21,811 nucleotides of DNA, taken from Betaproteobacteria bacterium (GTDB lineage: Bacteria > Pseudomonadota > Gammaproteobacteria > Burkholderiales > SG8-39). Position 1 is the first letter of the stretch. Each line of letters starts with the position of its first letter. The notes under the pieces are model-generated. The model did no database searches, was not told where the DNA came from, and worked only from the letters and a program-made list of their open reading frames with translations. Positions 15,392-21,811 of the stretch are shown one piece after another. A program made the position numbers and the translations under genes. The stretch is from assembly GCA_029858545.1 (NCBI GenBank), contig JAOUFA010000013.1, forward strand, positions 1 to 21,811, given 5' to 3'.

Positions 15392-15697
15392 ATGGCAACG
15401 AAGAAAAAAGCCAAAAAACCCGCGAAAAAGAAGAAGAAGAAAGCGTCTAAAAAGAAGAAAGCGGCAAAGAAATCCGCCAAAAAAAAGGCGGCGGGCGCAA
15501 AAAAACAAGCAAAAAAAAAGAAAAAAAAAGCAGCCGTGAAGAAGAAAGCGGCTAAGAAGCCCGCTAAACCTAAGGTCGGTCCTGCGGCAAGGGCGACGGT
15601 AGAGAGTGTTATACCGTCGACCGCGGCGACCCCCGGCGCGAAAACTGCGCTGAATCCTGCCGCCGCATGGCCGTTTCCGACCGGTTCCCGTCCGTAA
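15392..15697 (+). CDS. Histone H1-like lysine/alanine-rich DNA-binding protein
   Basis: A 101-residue, extremely basic protein in two parts. Residues 1-62 are almost only lysine and alanine with a few S, P, Q, G and V, like the C-terminal domain of eukaryotic histone H1 and bacterial HctB, BpH1 or AlgP-type proteins. Such proteins bind DNA without sequence specificity and compact the nucleoid. Residues 63-101 are a non-basic tail ending NPAAAWPFPTGSRP. I recall this WPFPTG ending from many betaproteobacterial homologues; its role is unknown. A good ribosome binding site (TTAGGAG) lies 9 bp before the ATG. The coding strand holds A-runs of 8, 7, 9 and 9 that may slip (see findings). A terminator lies just upstream, so it needs its own promoter, which I could not identify. 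Confidence 0.88.
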   Translation: MATKKKAKKPAKKKKKKASKKKKAAKKSAKKKAAGAKKQAKKKKKKAAVKKKAAKKPAKPKVGPAARATVESVIPSTAATPGAKTALNPAAAWPFPTGSRP

Positions 15698-15707
15698 CCG
15701 GGAACCG
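15682..15707 (+). repeat. Hairpin over the histone-like gene stop codon
   Basis: CGGTTCCCG (15682-15690) and CGGGAACCG (15699-15707) form a perfect 9-bp stem. The 8-nt loop contains the TAA stop codon (15695-15697). No T-run follows. It may protect the mRNA 3' end or impede the last translating ribosome. Confidence 0.6.
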
Positions 15708-15753
15708 ATCGGGAACGAGGCGAGACGAGAGCCTTACTCGCCCGGCCATTGAA

Positions 15754-15810
15754 GCTTAGCGGACCGACGTTACGCACGGTACATCGTGCGCCAAGGTCGG
15801 TCCGCGAAGC
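15754..15810. repeat. Long two-stage hairpin in the gene-free region
   Basis: Arms 15754-15768 and 15796-15810 pair at 14 of 15 positions (one A-G mismatch). Inside them a second stem, CGCACG (15773-15778) with CGTGCG (15785-15790), closes the loop GTACAT. Such a long imperfect hairpin outside genes suggests a structured RNA or an interspersed palindromic repeat. No T-run follows directly. Confidence 0.65.
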
Positions 15811-15815
15811 CTCAT

Positions 15816-15855
15816 TTGAGCACCCGGTTCAGGGTCGAACCGGGCTCAATCTTTT
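15816..15855 (+). terminator. Intrinsic terminator downstream of the histone-like gene
   Basis: TTGAG (15816-15820) and CCCGGTTC (15823-15830) pair with GAACCGGG (15837-15844) and CTCAA (15845-15849), leaving a 2-nt bulge (CA) and the loop AGGGTC. TCTTTT follows at once (15850-15855). It is the probable end of the histone-like transcript or of a small RNA containing the hairpin at 15754-15810. A G8 homopolymer lies 20 bp further on (15875-15882). Confidence 0.75.
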
Positions 15856-16051
15856 CCATATTTTACTGCCCCCAGGGGGGGGCGAACAACGGCGTTGGCG
15901 TCAGGGTCGAGCTTCGTTTCGAAATCGGGGCCTGCACTTGCCAGTGACGTCAATAAAGGCTTAGCAATCAGTGTGTTAGAAATGCCGCGATGAGACGTAT
16001 TTGCATCAATTTTCACCGTCTATCGCGGTGCAATCTGTGAAATAATGCGCG

Positions 16052-16149
16052 CCGTCTTGGGGTCGATCGGCCCTAGCGATCGGGCCCGGAGCCAACCTGC
16101 AACGGCTGCGGGAAGCCAGATTCCCCTTACCCGGCGCAGACAGCTTTTT
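16052..16149 (+). ncRNA. Possible small RNA or transcribed leader (speculative)
   Basis: AATAAT at 16041-16046 is followed by a GC-rich discriminator (GCGCGCC), a pattern seen at stable-RNA promoters. About 98 nt later, CTGCG (16106-16110) pairs with CGCAG (16135-16139), and a T5 run lies at 16145-16149. The DNA between is rich in short palindromes (CGATCG twice). No -35 box is convincing, and it did not match 6S, 4.5S, tmRNA or any riboswitch that I could recall. Confidence 0.2.
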
Positions 16150-16155
16150 CGCGCA

Positions 16156-16251
16156 CGATGCAACTGGGGCGAGGCCTAGTTGGGCAACCCCGGCATCGGT
16201 CTTTCTAAACCCGATGCGCGGTCGTGTACTCGCATCGCGAGTCGATTCGCG
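16156..16251 (+). repeat. Alternating inverted repeats in the transglycosylase leader
   Basis: Four copies of one 6-mer alternate in direction: CGATGC (16156-16161), GCATCG (16193-16198), CGATGC (16212-16217) and GCATCG (16232-16237). Each neighbour pair can form a stem: first-second is backed by GGGG/CCCC, second-third extends to 7 bp, and third-fourth extends to 7 bp. The stems exclude one another. ACTCGC/GCGAGT and CGCGA/TCGCG hairpins overlap the last copy. The rest of 15856-16155 holds no gene that I can support. Confidence 0.55.
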
Positions 16252-16285
16252 CTGGGTGATTGTATCGAGCAGTTAGGAGGCAACT

Positions 16286-16993
16286 ATGTGGATAGACAGT
16301 GGTCGATTGGCACCCATCGGTGCGCAGGTGATGGTTCGCTTGATGTCCTACGCCCAGGGCCTACTTGCCGTCATTGGCTTGACCGCCTTGGTCTTGGCGG
16401 CCGTACCCGAATCGCGCCGGTTCCTTTCGGGGCGGCTGGCCGCGCTGCAGGAAGGCGCCAGCCGGATCGAAGCCGGTCAGGGAAGCACGATGATCGGGAC
16501 CATTCAGCCGATCCGTCTTGCCACCCACGCGAGCGAGGCGCGGGTGCAGCGCGCGCTGATCGAGTTCATCGCCAAGCGCTATCGCGTATCGGATCGAGCG
16601 GTGTCGGAATTCGTCACCGCGGCTTATCGCGCCGGCGCAGAGTTTGCCCTCGATCCGGTCCTGCTGCTGGCGGTTATGGCGATCGAATCGCGCTACAACC
16701 CCGTGGCCGAGAGTGTGGTCGGCGCCAAGGGATTGATGCAGGTAATCCCGAGATTTCACGGAGAAAAACTGCACGAGCATGGCGGCGAAGCGGCCCTGCT
16801 CGACCCGGAGGTCAATATCTATGTCGGGGCGCAGATTCTCCGCGAGTATCTCAGACGCTTTGGCCAGTTGGAGACCGCACTGCAGGTCTACGGTGGCGCG
16901 TTCGACGAGCCCACCCGGCAATACGCGACCAAGGTACTTGCGGAACGTGCGAAGCTCGATCAGGTCGTGCATCGTATTCGAAGCGACGCCTGA
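16286..16993 (+). CDS. Membrane-anchored lytic transglycosylase (SLT family 1)
   Basis: Cleaves peptidoglycan glycan strands with formation of 1,6-anhydro-muramic ends. The 235-residue protein has one N-terminal hydrophobic helix (about 22-40) acting as signal anchor, then a linker, and an SLT domain from about 85 to 225. The catalytic glutamate is E134 in MAIESRYNP. GAKGLMQV (146-153) and the N-x-Y-x-G motif in NIYVGAQIL (177-185) complete the family signature. There is no lipobox, so it is anchored by the helix rather than lipid-modified. AGGAGG at 16275-16280 fixes the ATG at 16286. Its long structured leader (16150-16285) is unusual for this family. Products would feed the recycling pathway that includes AmpD. 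Confidence 0.88.
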   Translation: MWIDSGRLAPIGAQVMVRLMSYAQGLLAVIGLTALVLAAVPESRRFLSGRLAALQEGASRIEAGQGSTMIGTIQPIRLATHASEARVQRALIEFIAKRYRVSDRAVSEFVTAAYRAGAEFALDPVLLLAVMAIESRYNPVAESVVGAKGLMQVIPRFHGEKLHEHGGEAALLDPEVNIYVGAQILREYLRRFGQLETALQVYGGAFDEPTRQYATKVLAERAKLDQVVHRIRSDA

Positions 16994-17122
16994 TCTTGGC
17001 GTGGCGGGGCGTCGTGCCCTAGCGCGACAAATTCTGCCGCGAACCCTTGCAGAGGGCGGCCTCCCCCGCTCGAATCCCCGACGCACAAAGGGGCTATTTA
17101 GCATAGTGCCGCGGCGGAGCGC

Positions 17123-17138
17123 CGATACCGCGGTATCG
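17123..17138. repeat. Perfect 16-bp palindrome between the transglycosylase gene and maeB
   Basis: CGATACCGCGGTATCG is its own reverse complement. It lies 103 bp upstream of the maeB -10 box and directly before the hairpin at 17139-17153. It could be an operator for a dimeric regulator or the base of a terminator. Confidence 0.55.
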
Positions 17139-17163
17139 CCCGCGGTACGCGGGACGCGTTTTT
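17139..17163 (+). terminator. Probable terminator of the transglycosylase gene
   Basis: CCCGCG (17139-17144) and CGCGGG (17148-17153) pair around GTA, with T5 at 17159-17163. The five bases between stem and T-run weaken the call. The remainder of the 313-bp gap (16994-17306) holds only the palindrome and the maeB promoter. Confidence 0.4.
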
Positions 17164-17240
17164 CGTCCTGCGAGCCCTCCATTGCGCACCGCGAATCCGG
17201 CGCCCGGGGGCGAATCGAAGAGGCAAATTGTCGCCTCGGA

Positions 17241-17246
17241 TATAAT
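17241..17246 (+). promoter_or_regulatory. Perfect -10 box upstream of maeB
   Basis: TATAAT lies 60 bp before the GTG start codon of maeB. The expected -35 position (around 17218-17223) reads AAGAGG, which is poor, so an activator may be needed if this is the promoter. Confidence 0.5.
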
Positions 17247-17306
17247 CAACGCCCCGTACGCTCAAGCCGTTACGCGGCGGTGCGCCCGGGCTAGCCGGAG
17301 CCTAGT

Positions 17307-19604
17307 GTGGAAGAGCAACTGAAGAATAGCGCCCTCGAATACCACCGTACGCCGCGCCCCGGAAAGATATCGGTCCTTCCGACCAAGCAACTTACAAACC
17401 AGCGCGATTTGGCGCTCGCGTATTCCCCCGGCGTTGCAGCCGCGTGTGAAGAAATCGTCCGCGACCCGCGCGAGGCGCTCAATCTCACCGCGCGCGGAAA
17501 TCTAATCGGCGTCGTCACCAATGGAACCGCTGTCCTGGGGCTGGGTGCGATCGGTCCCCTCGCCGCAAAGCCCGTGATGGAAGGCAAGGCGGTTTTGTTC
17601 AAGAAATTCGCCGGAATAGACTGTTTCGACATCGAGATCAACGAGCGCGACCCGGACAAGTTGGTCGAAATCATCGCCGCCCTGGAACCCACCTTCGGCG
17701 GTATCAATCTCGAAGACATCAAGGCGCCGGAATGCTTCTACATAGAGAGAAAGCTGCGTGAACGCCTGCGCATCCCGGTGTTCCATGACGACCAGCACGG
17801 TACGGCGATCATCGTTGCCGCGGCAATCCTCAACGGACTCAGGGTGGTGGGAAAGAATATCTCCGCGGTGAAACTGGTGACCTCGGGCGCCGGGGCGGCG
17901 GCACTCGCCTGTCTCGACCTACTGGTGAACATGGGGATGCCGGTTGAGAGCATCATCGCCACCGACATCAAAGGCGTCGTCTACAAGCACCGCAAGGAGG
18001 AGATGGACCCCCAGAAGGAGCGCTATGCCAAGGATACCGAGGCGCGCAGCCTGAACGACGTCATCCAGGGTGCCGACATCTTCCTCGGCCTATCTGCGGG
18101 AGGGGTGCTGACCCCGGCCATGGTCGCGCGAATGGCCGACCGGCCCCTGATACTGGCTTTGGCCAACCCGGAACCCGAGATTCGCCCCGAGTTGGCGAAG
18201 CAGGCGCGCCCGGATTGCATCGTTGCCACCGGCCGCTCGGACTATCCGAACCAGGTCAATAACGTCCTGTGTTTCCCGTTCATATTTCGCGGCGCACTGG
18301 ATGTGGGTGCGAGTTCGATCAACACCGAGATGGAGCTCGCCGCGGTGCACGCGATCGCCAACCTCGCGCAGGCCGAGACCGCCGAACAGGTGGCGATTGC
18401 CTATGGCATCGACTCGGTGAGCTTTGGCCCCGACTACCTGATCCCCAGACCTTTTGATCCGCGACTCATCGCACGAATCGCCCCCGCCGTGGCGCAGGCG
18501 GCGATGGCATCGGGGGTGGCGACGCGTCCGATAGCCGATCTGGAGGCCTATCGCGAGTCCCTGAGCGAGTTTGTCTACCACTCAGGCCTCATTATGAAAC
18601 CGCTGTTCGCCGGCGCGAAGGCGGCACCCAAGCGAATCGTCTACGCGGAGGGTGAAGACGAGCGCGTCCTGCGCGCCGTCCAAGTGGTATTGGACGAGGG
18701 ACTTGCCAAGCCCGTCCTCATCGGCCGGCCCGCAGTGATCGAACGTCGCCTGCAGCGCCTCGGTCTGCGAATGCAGGCGGGCAGGGACTTCGAACTCGTC
18801 AACCCCGATCAGGACTCGCGCTATCGGGAATACTGGCGCACCTACCATCGCCTTACCGAGCGAAAGGGCGTGTCCCCCGACTACGCGAAAATCGAAATGC
18901 GTCGAAGACTTACGCTGATCGGCGCGATGATGATATACAAGGGAGAGGCTGACGGCATGCTGTGCGGTACCTTCGGTACCCATGCGCTGCATTTGCACTA
19001 TATCGATCAGGTACTTGGTCTGCGTCCCGGTGTGCGCCACTTTGCCGCGATGAACGCCCTGATGCTCCCCAAACGGACGGTATTCATCTGCGATACCTAC
19101 GTCACGCCGGATCCCGATGCCGAACAAATCGCGGAAATGACCCTTCTCGCCGCCGACGAGCTGAAGCGCTTCGGGTTGCAACCAAAGGTAGCCCTGCTCT
19201 CGGCGTCCAACTTCGGCTCGGTCCGGGGCCTGCCTTCCGCAGAAAAGATGCGGCGCGCCCTCGCGCTCCTGCAAGAGCGTGCCCCCGGCCTCCAAGTGGA
19301 GGGAGAAATGCACGGCGATGCCGCCCTCTCGGACGAGATCCGCGACAAGGTCTTTCCCAACTCCCGCTTGAAGGGAGAGGCGAACCTGCTCATCATGCCG
19401 ACTCTGGACGCGGCAAACATTGCCTTCAATCTTCTCAAGACTGCGGCGGGCGACAATGTCACGATTGGGCCGATCCTCCTGGGCACCGCGCGCCCGGCGC
19501 ACATCCTTACCCCATCGGCCACCGTTCGGCGTATCGTCAACATGACCGCACTCACCGTCGTGGACGCGAGCGCTGCACGCAGCCAAGAACCGACGCTATT
19601 CTGA
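17307..19604 (+). CDS. maeB: NADP-type malic enzyme with C-terminal phosphotransacetylase-like domain
   Basis: Oxidatively decarboxylates malate to pyruvate with production of NADPH. The 765-residue protein starts at GTG 17307 (EEQLKNSALEYHRTPRPGK follows, the usual MaeB start), with CCGGAG upstream as ribosome binding site. The malic domain has Y39 (ALAYSPGVA), K94 (KPVMEGKAVLFKKFAG), E136-D137 (LEDIKAPECF) and D161-D162 (HDDQHGTA). The dinucleotide fold has GAGAAA at 194-199. From about residue 430 a phosphate acetyl/butyryltransferase-like domain follows; in known MaeB enzymes it is not catalytic but lets acetyl-CoA inhibit activity. The patatin-like gene begins 8 bp after its stop codon, implying co-transcription. 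Confidence 0.96.
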   Translation: MEEQLKNSALEYHRTPRPGKISVLPTKQLTNQRDLALAYSPGVAAACEEIVRDPREALNLTARGNLIGVVTNGTAVLGLGAIGPLAAKPVMEGKAVLFKKFAGIDCFDIEINERDPDKLVEIIAALEPTFGGINLEDIKAPECFYIERKLRERLRIPVFHDDQHGTAIIVAAAILNGLRVVGKNISAVKLVTSGAGAAALACLDLLVNMGMPVESIIATDIKGVVYKHRKEEMDPQKERYAKDTEARSLNDVIQGADIFLGLSAGGVLTPAMVARMADRPLILALANPEPEIRPELAKQARPDCIVATGRSDYPNQVNNVLCFPFIFRGALDVGASSINTEMELAAVHAIANLAQAETAEQVAIAYGIDSVSFGPDYLIPRPFDPRLIARIAPAVAQAAMASGVATRPIADLEAYRESLSEFVYHSGLIMKPLFAGAKAAPKRIVYAEGEDERVLRAVQVVLDEGLAKPVLIGRPAVIERRLQRLGLRMQAGRDFELVNPDQDSRYREYWRTYHRLTERKGVSPDYAKIEMRRRLTLIGAMMIYKGEADGMLCGTFGTHALHLHYIDQVLGLRPGVRHFAAMNALMLPKRTVFICDTYVTPDPDAEQIAEMTLLAADELKRFGLQPKVALLSASNFGSVRGLPSAEKMRRALALLQERAPGLQVEGEMHGDAALSDEIRDKVFPNSRLKGEANLLIMPTLDAANIAFNLLKTAAGDNVTIGPILLGTARPAHILTPSATVRRIVNMTALTVVDASAARSQEPTLF

Positions 19605-19612
19605 GCCCACCC

Positions 19613-20794
19613 ATGACCGCCAACGCCTCCTCCGACCATCCGGCCCACCCGGGCGCGCCCCGCAAGCCGCGCGCCGGGCTCGTGCTCACCGGCGGCGGCG
19701 CGCGCGCCGCCTACCAGGTCGGGGTGCTCAAGGCCGTACGCGACATCCTGGGGAATCCATCCCGCAGCCCCTTCCCCATCGTCTGCGGTACCTCGGCAGG
19801 TGCGATCAACGCAACGGCGCTGGCGACCCATGCCACGGACTTCCCCCGCGCGGTAGCCAATCTGCTCGATATCTGGGAGAACATGCGCTGCGAGCACATC
19901 TATCGCACGGATCTGGGGGGTGTCACGCGAGCCGGCGCGCGCTGGCTTTCTTCGATGATGCTCCTCTCCCGACGAAATCCGATCTCGCTGCTCGACAATA
20001 CGCCGCTGCGCTATCTGGTCGACCGGCTTTTGCCTTTCGAGCGAATCCAGGACAATATCGATGCCGGGGCGCTGTACGCAGTGAGCGTCACCGCGTCGGG
20101 CTACACTTCGGGGCAGAGCGTTTCGTTCTTCCAGGGAGGCAGCGGACTCGAAGGCTGGGAGCGCAATCAGCGTATCGGCGCGGCGGTTACCCTCAAACCC
20201 GAGTACCTGCTTGCTTCGGCCGCGCTGCCCTTCATCTTCCCGGCGGTAAAGGTGCACCGCGAATTCTTCGGTGATGGATCGATGCGCCAGATTGCACCCG
20301 TGAGCCCGGCGCTTCACCTCGGCGCGGACCGGGTCTTCATCGTCGGCACCGCGCGCCAGACCCAGGATCACGCGCGCGCGCGTTCGAGCATCTATCCGTC
20401 GATCGCGCAAATTGCCGGGCATGCCCTGAACAGCATCTTCCTCGATAGCCTGATGGTGGACATCGAGCGGCTGGAACGAATCAACCGGACCTTGAGCTTG
20501 ATCCCGCCGGAAGTTCGCGCGAAAGGCAAGGACGCGCTGCGACCCATCAAGGTAATGACCGTTCTGCCCTCGCAATCCCTGGAGCGCGTGGCGGCGCGTT
20601 TTCTGCACGAGCTGCCGCGCACGATTCGCTTCCTGTTACGACCGACTGGTGCGATGAACCGCTCGGGTTCGAACCTCGCCAGCTACCTGCTCTTCGAGGA
20701 ATCGTTCTGCCGAGCGCTGATCGATCTGGGCTATCAGGATACCGCGGTGCGCGAAGTCGAGGTGCGAAACTTTTTCGACGCCAGCCATGACTGA
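19613..20794 (+). CDS. Patatin-like phospholipase family protein
   Basis: Predicted serine acyl hydrolase acting on phospholipids or other acyl esters. The 393-residue protein has the oxyanion-hole motif GGGARAAYQVG (27-37), nucleophile S61 in GTSAG (59-63), and the partner aspartate D221 in GDG (220-222), so the Ser-Asp dyad is complete. There is no signal peptide or clear membrane segment, which suggests a cytoplasmic or membrane-surface enzyme. The ATG at 19613 is the first start after maeB; the open frame extends upstream, but that part lies antiparallel in reading to maeB and is not coding. Its last codons overlap the phaM-like gene (ATGACTGA). Substrate unknown; context could suggest lipid or granule turnover. 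Confidence 0.9.
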   Translation: MTANASSDHPAHPGAPRKPRAGLVLTGGGARAAYQVGVLKAVRDILGNPSRSPFPIVCGTSAGAINATALATHATDFPRAVANLLDIWENMRCEHIYRTDLGGVTRAGARWLSSMMLLSRRNPISLLDNTPLRYLVDRLLPFERIQDNIDAGALYAVSVTASGYTSGQSVSFFQGGSGLEGWERNQRIGAAVTLKPEYLLASAALPFIFPAVKVHREFFGDGSMRQIAPVSPALHLGADRVFIVGTARQTQDHARARSSIYPSIAQIAGHALNSIFLDSLMVDIERLERINRTLSLIPPEVRAKGKDALRPIKVMTVLPSQSLERVAARFLHELPRTIRFLLRPTGAMNRSGSNLASYLLFEESFCRALIDLGYQDTAVREVEVRNFFDASHD

Positions 20795-21224
20795 ATCACA
20801 CACTCCGGGCGATCCGTTCGAGCTCATCCGACGCCTGTGGGGGAGCGCCGGCATTCCGGTGCCCGGCATGGCGATGCCTACGCTTGATCCGCAAGAGGTC
20901 GAGAAGCGCGTCGCGGAATTGCGCGCGCTCGACGGGTGGCTGAGCGCCAATCTGAACATGGTCAAGCTCGCCATTCAGGGCCTCGAAATGCAGAAGGCTG
21001 CGCTACTCGCGATGCGTGCTGCGGGGGATGCGACGAAACCGGCCAGCGGACCCGACACCGCGCGATCTGGCGATCCCCAGGCCGGCAATCCCCAGGCCAA
21101 CCCCCTACTCTGGCCCTGGTTCGCGATGCAGCAGGCGGCGGAGGGCAGGGCAGCTGCCGACACGACCGGCGCAGCAGCGTCGGCGGCGCCGGGGCCGGAC
21201 AAACCAGACAGAAACAGGACGTAG
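20787..21224 (+). CDS. PhaM-like polyhydroxyalkanoate granule regulator
   Basis: A 145-residue protein resembling the PhaM family: DPFELIRRLWGSAGIPVPGM (9-28) followed by the amphipathic helix EKRVAELRALDGWLSANLNMVKLAIQGLEMQKAALLAM (39-76). In Cupriavidus necator, PhaM activates the PHB synthase and tethers granules to the nucleoid through a basic C-terminal tail. Here the C-terminal 65 residues are rich in A, P, G, D and Q, with a NPLLWPWFAM element (103-112), and contain no Lys/Ala repeats, so the DNA-tethering function is doubtful. It overlaps the patatin-like gene by 8 bp and is followed 27 bp later by the oxidoreductase gene. No phaC, phaA or phaB is in the window. Confidence 0.75.
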   Translation: MTESHTPGDPFELIRRLWGSAGIPVPGMAMPTLDPQEVEKRVAELRALDGWLSANLNMVKLAIQGLEMQKAALLAMRAAGDATKPASGPDTARSGDPQAGNPQANPLLWPWFAMQQAAEGRAAADTTGAAASAAPGPDKPDRNRT

Positions 21225-21251
21225 CGCACCAACCATGGCGAGGAGAATCTG

Positions 21252-21811
21252 ATGGCGAAGGCAATTCGGTTTCACAAACTCGGCGGCCCGGAGGTTCTGG
21301 TGCTGGAGGACGTGCCGGTCGGCGACCCGGGTCCGGGTCAGGCACGCATCCGGCACACCGCGATCGGCGTCAATTTCATCGACACCTATCAGCGCACGGG
21401 ACTCTATCCGCTTCCGCTGCCCTGCGTGGCGGGAAACGAAGGCGCCGGCGTCGTCGAGGCGGTGGGCTCGGGTGTGACAAGCGTGAAACCCGGCGACCGG
21501 GTCGCCTATACCGGCCAGCCGCCGGGTTCCTACTCGGAGCTGCGTCTTTATCCGGCCGATAAGTTGGTCAAACTTCCCGCCGGCATCAGCGATGAACAGG
21601 CAGCATCCATCATGCTGAAGGGTATGACGGCCCAGTATCTCATTCACAGCACCTACGCAGTCAAGCCGGGCGACACGGTGCTGCTTCACGCGGCGGCGGG
21701 CGGCGTCGGGCTGCTCGCGTGCCAATGGCTCAAGGCCATCGGCGCGACCGTAATCGGCACCGTGGGTTCCGACGAAAAAGCGGCGCTCGCCAAAGCGCAT
21801 GGCTGTGCCCA
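21252..21811 (+). CDS. Quinone oxidoreductase (zinc-free medium-chain dehydrogenase family), 5' part
   Basis: NADPH-dependent quinone oxidoreductase of the QOR type. The ATG at 21252 follows AGGAGAA. The 186 visible residues start MAKAIRFHKLGGPEVLVLED. They include the family motifs NFIDTYQRTGLYP (40-52), GNEGAGVVEAVGSGV (60-74) and the start of the dinucleotide fold (AAAGGVG, about 149-155). The cysteine and histidine ligands of zinc alcohol dehydrogenases are missing, as expected for QOR. The window ends before the rest of the nucleotide domain and the C-terminus. The close spacing to the PhaM-like gene suggests the same transcript. Confidence 0.92.
   Translation, partial: MAKAIRFHKLGGPEVLVLEDVPVGDPGPGQARIRHTAIGVNFIDTYQRTGLYPLPLPCVAGNEGAGVVEAVGSGVTSVKPGDRVAYTGQPPGSYSELRLYPADKLVKLPAGISDEQAASIMLKGMTAQYLIHSTYAVKPGDTVLLHAAAGGVGLLACQWLKAIGATVIGTVGSDEKAALAKAHGCA

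Noticed and set aside
15379..15777. Minus-strand open frame rich in phenylalanine and alanine.
   Set aside because: It is the complement of the lysine codons of the histone-like gene. A protein so rich in F runs is implausible, and the plus strand has a good ribosome binding site.
15749..15964. Plus-strand open frame of 71 codons after the histone-like gene.
   Set aside because: It runs through two hairpins and a terminator, has no ribosome binding site and no family resemblance.
16052..16149. Match of the gene-free region to 6S RNA, 4.5S RNA, or a cobalamin riboswitch.
   Set aside because: GGAGCC and CGGGAAGCC look suggestive, but the conserved 4.5S motif, the 6S bulge elements and the order and spacing of the B12 box are all missing. 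I kept only an unclassified low-confidence candidate.
16180..17022. Open frame of 280 codons in another frame over the transglycosylase gene.
   Set aside because: It shadows the transglycosylase, which has the catalytic motifs and an AGGAGG site. The alternative product is arginine-rich and featureless.
18582..20608. Long minus-strand open frames (334 and 503 codons) opposite maeB and the patatin-like gene.
   Set aside because: They result from low stop-codon frequency in GC-rich DNA opposite genes with complete, recognisable products.

Overview
The window is a stretch of ordinary chromosome from a GC-rich proteobacterium, most likely a betaproteobacterium. The evidence is the gene order proS | rppH ... 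proB-obgE-rpmA-rplU | ispB, tRNA-Pro, a PP0621-type membrane protein, pilS-pilR-ampD and nrdA-nrdB. A lysine/alanine-rich histone H1-like protein with a WPFPTG tail and a PhaM-type granule protein, both commonly met in Betaproteobacteria, point the same way. No phage, insertion sequence, CRISPR array or plasmid gene is visible.

Layout. Positions 1-5541 hold proS (minus, cut by the window edge), rppH, a short rubrerythrin, a DUF3501 gene, and a minus-strand block rplU-rpmA // obgE-proB split by a clear intrinsic terminator. A divergent promoter region (5542-5662) separates this from ispB. Positions 6632-10635 hold tRNA-Pro(CGG), then a tightly overlapping set: PP0621-like, pilS, pilR, ampD. 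A 300-bp regulatory region with a paired NrdR operator (10740-10786) precedes nrdA and nrdB (class Ia ribonucleotide reductase), followed by a small DUF2442 gene and the histone-like gene. A 588-bp gene-free but highly structured stretch (15698-16285) leads to a membrane-anchored lytic transglycosylase. The right end is a close-packed run: NADP-type malic enzyme MaeB, a patatin-like phospholipase, a PhaM-like protein, and the start of a quinone oxidoreductase (cut by the edge).

How the genes fit together. Most are housekeeping: translation (proS, rpmA, rplU, tRNA-Pro), ribosome assembly (obgE), RNA 5'-end processing (rppH), proline and polyprenyl synthesis (proB, ispB), dNTP supply (nrdAB) and cell-wall turnover or recycling (lytic transglycosylase, ampD). 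pilSR controls type IV pilus genes that lie outside the window. The maeB-patatin-phaM-qor run may tie NADPH and acetyl-CoA supply to lipid or polyhydroxyalkanoate storage; this is inference from spacing.

I found no convincing new multi-gene system. The items most worth a second look are the structured DNA/RNA at 15682-16251, the alternating inverted repeats in the transglycosylase leader, the A-tracts with in-frame slippery motifs in the histone-like gene, the rubrerythrin-DUF3501 pair that seems to lack its usual Fe-S partner gene, and the PhaM-like protein that lacks a basic tail.
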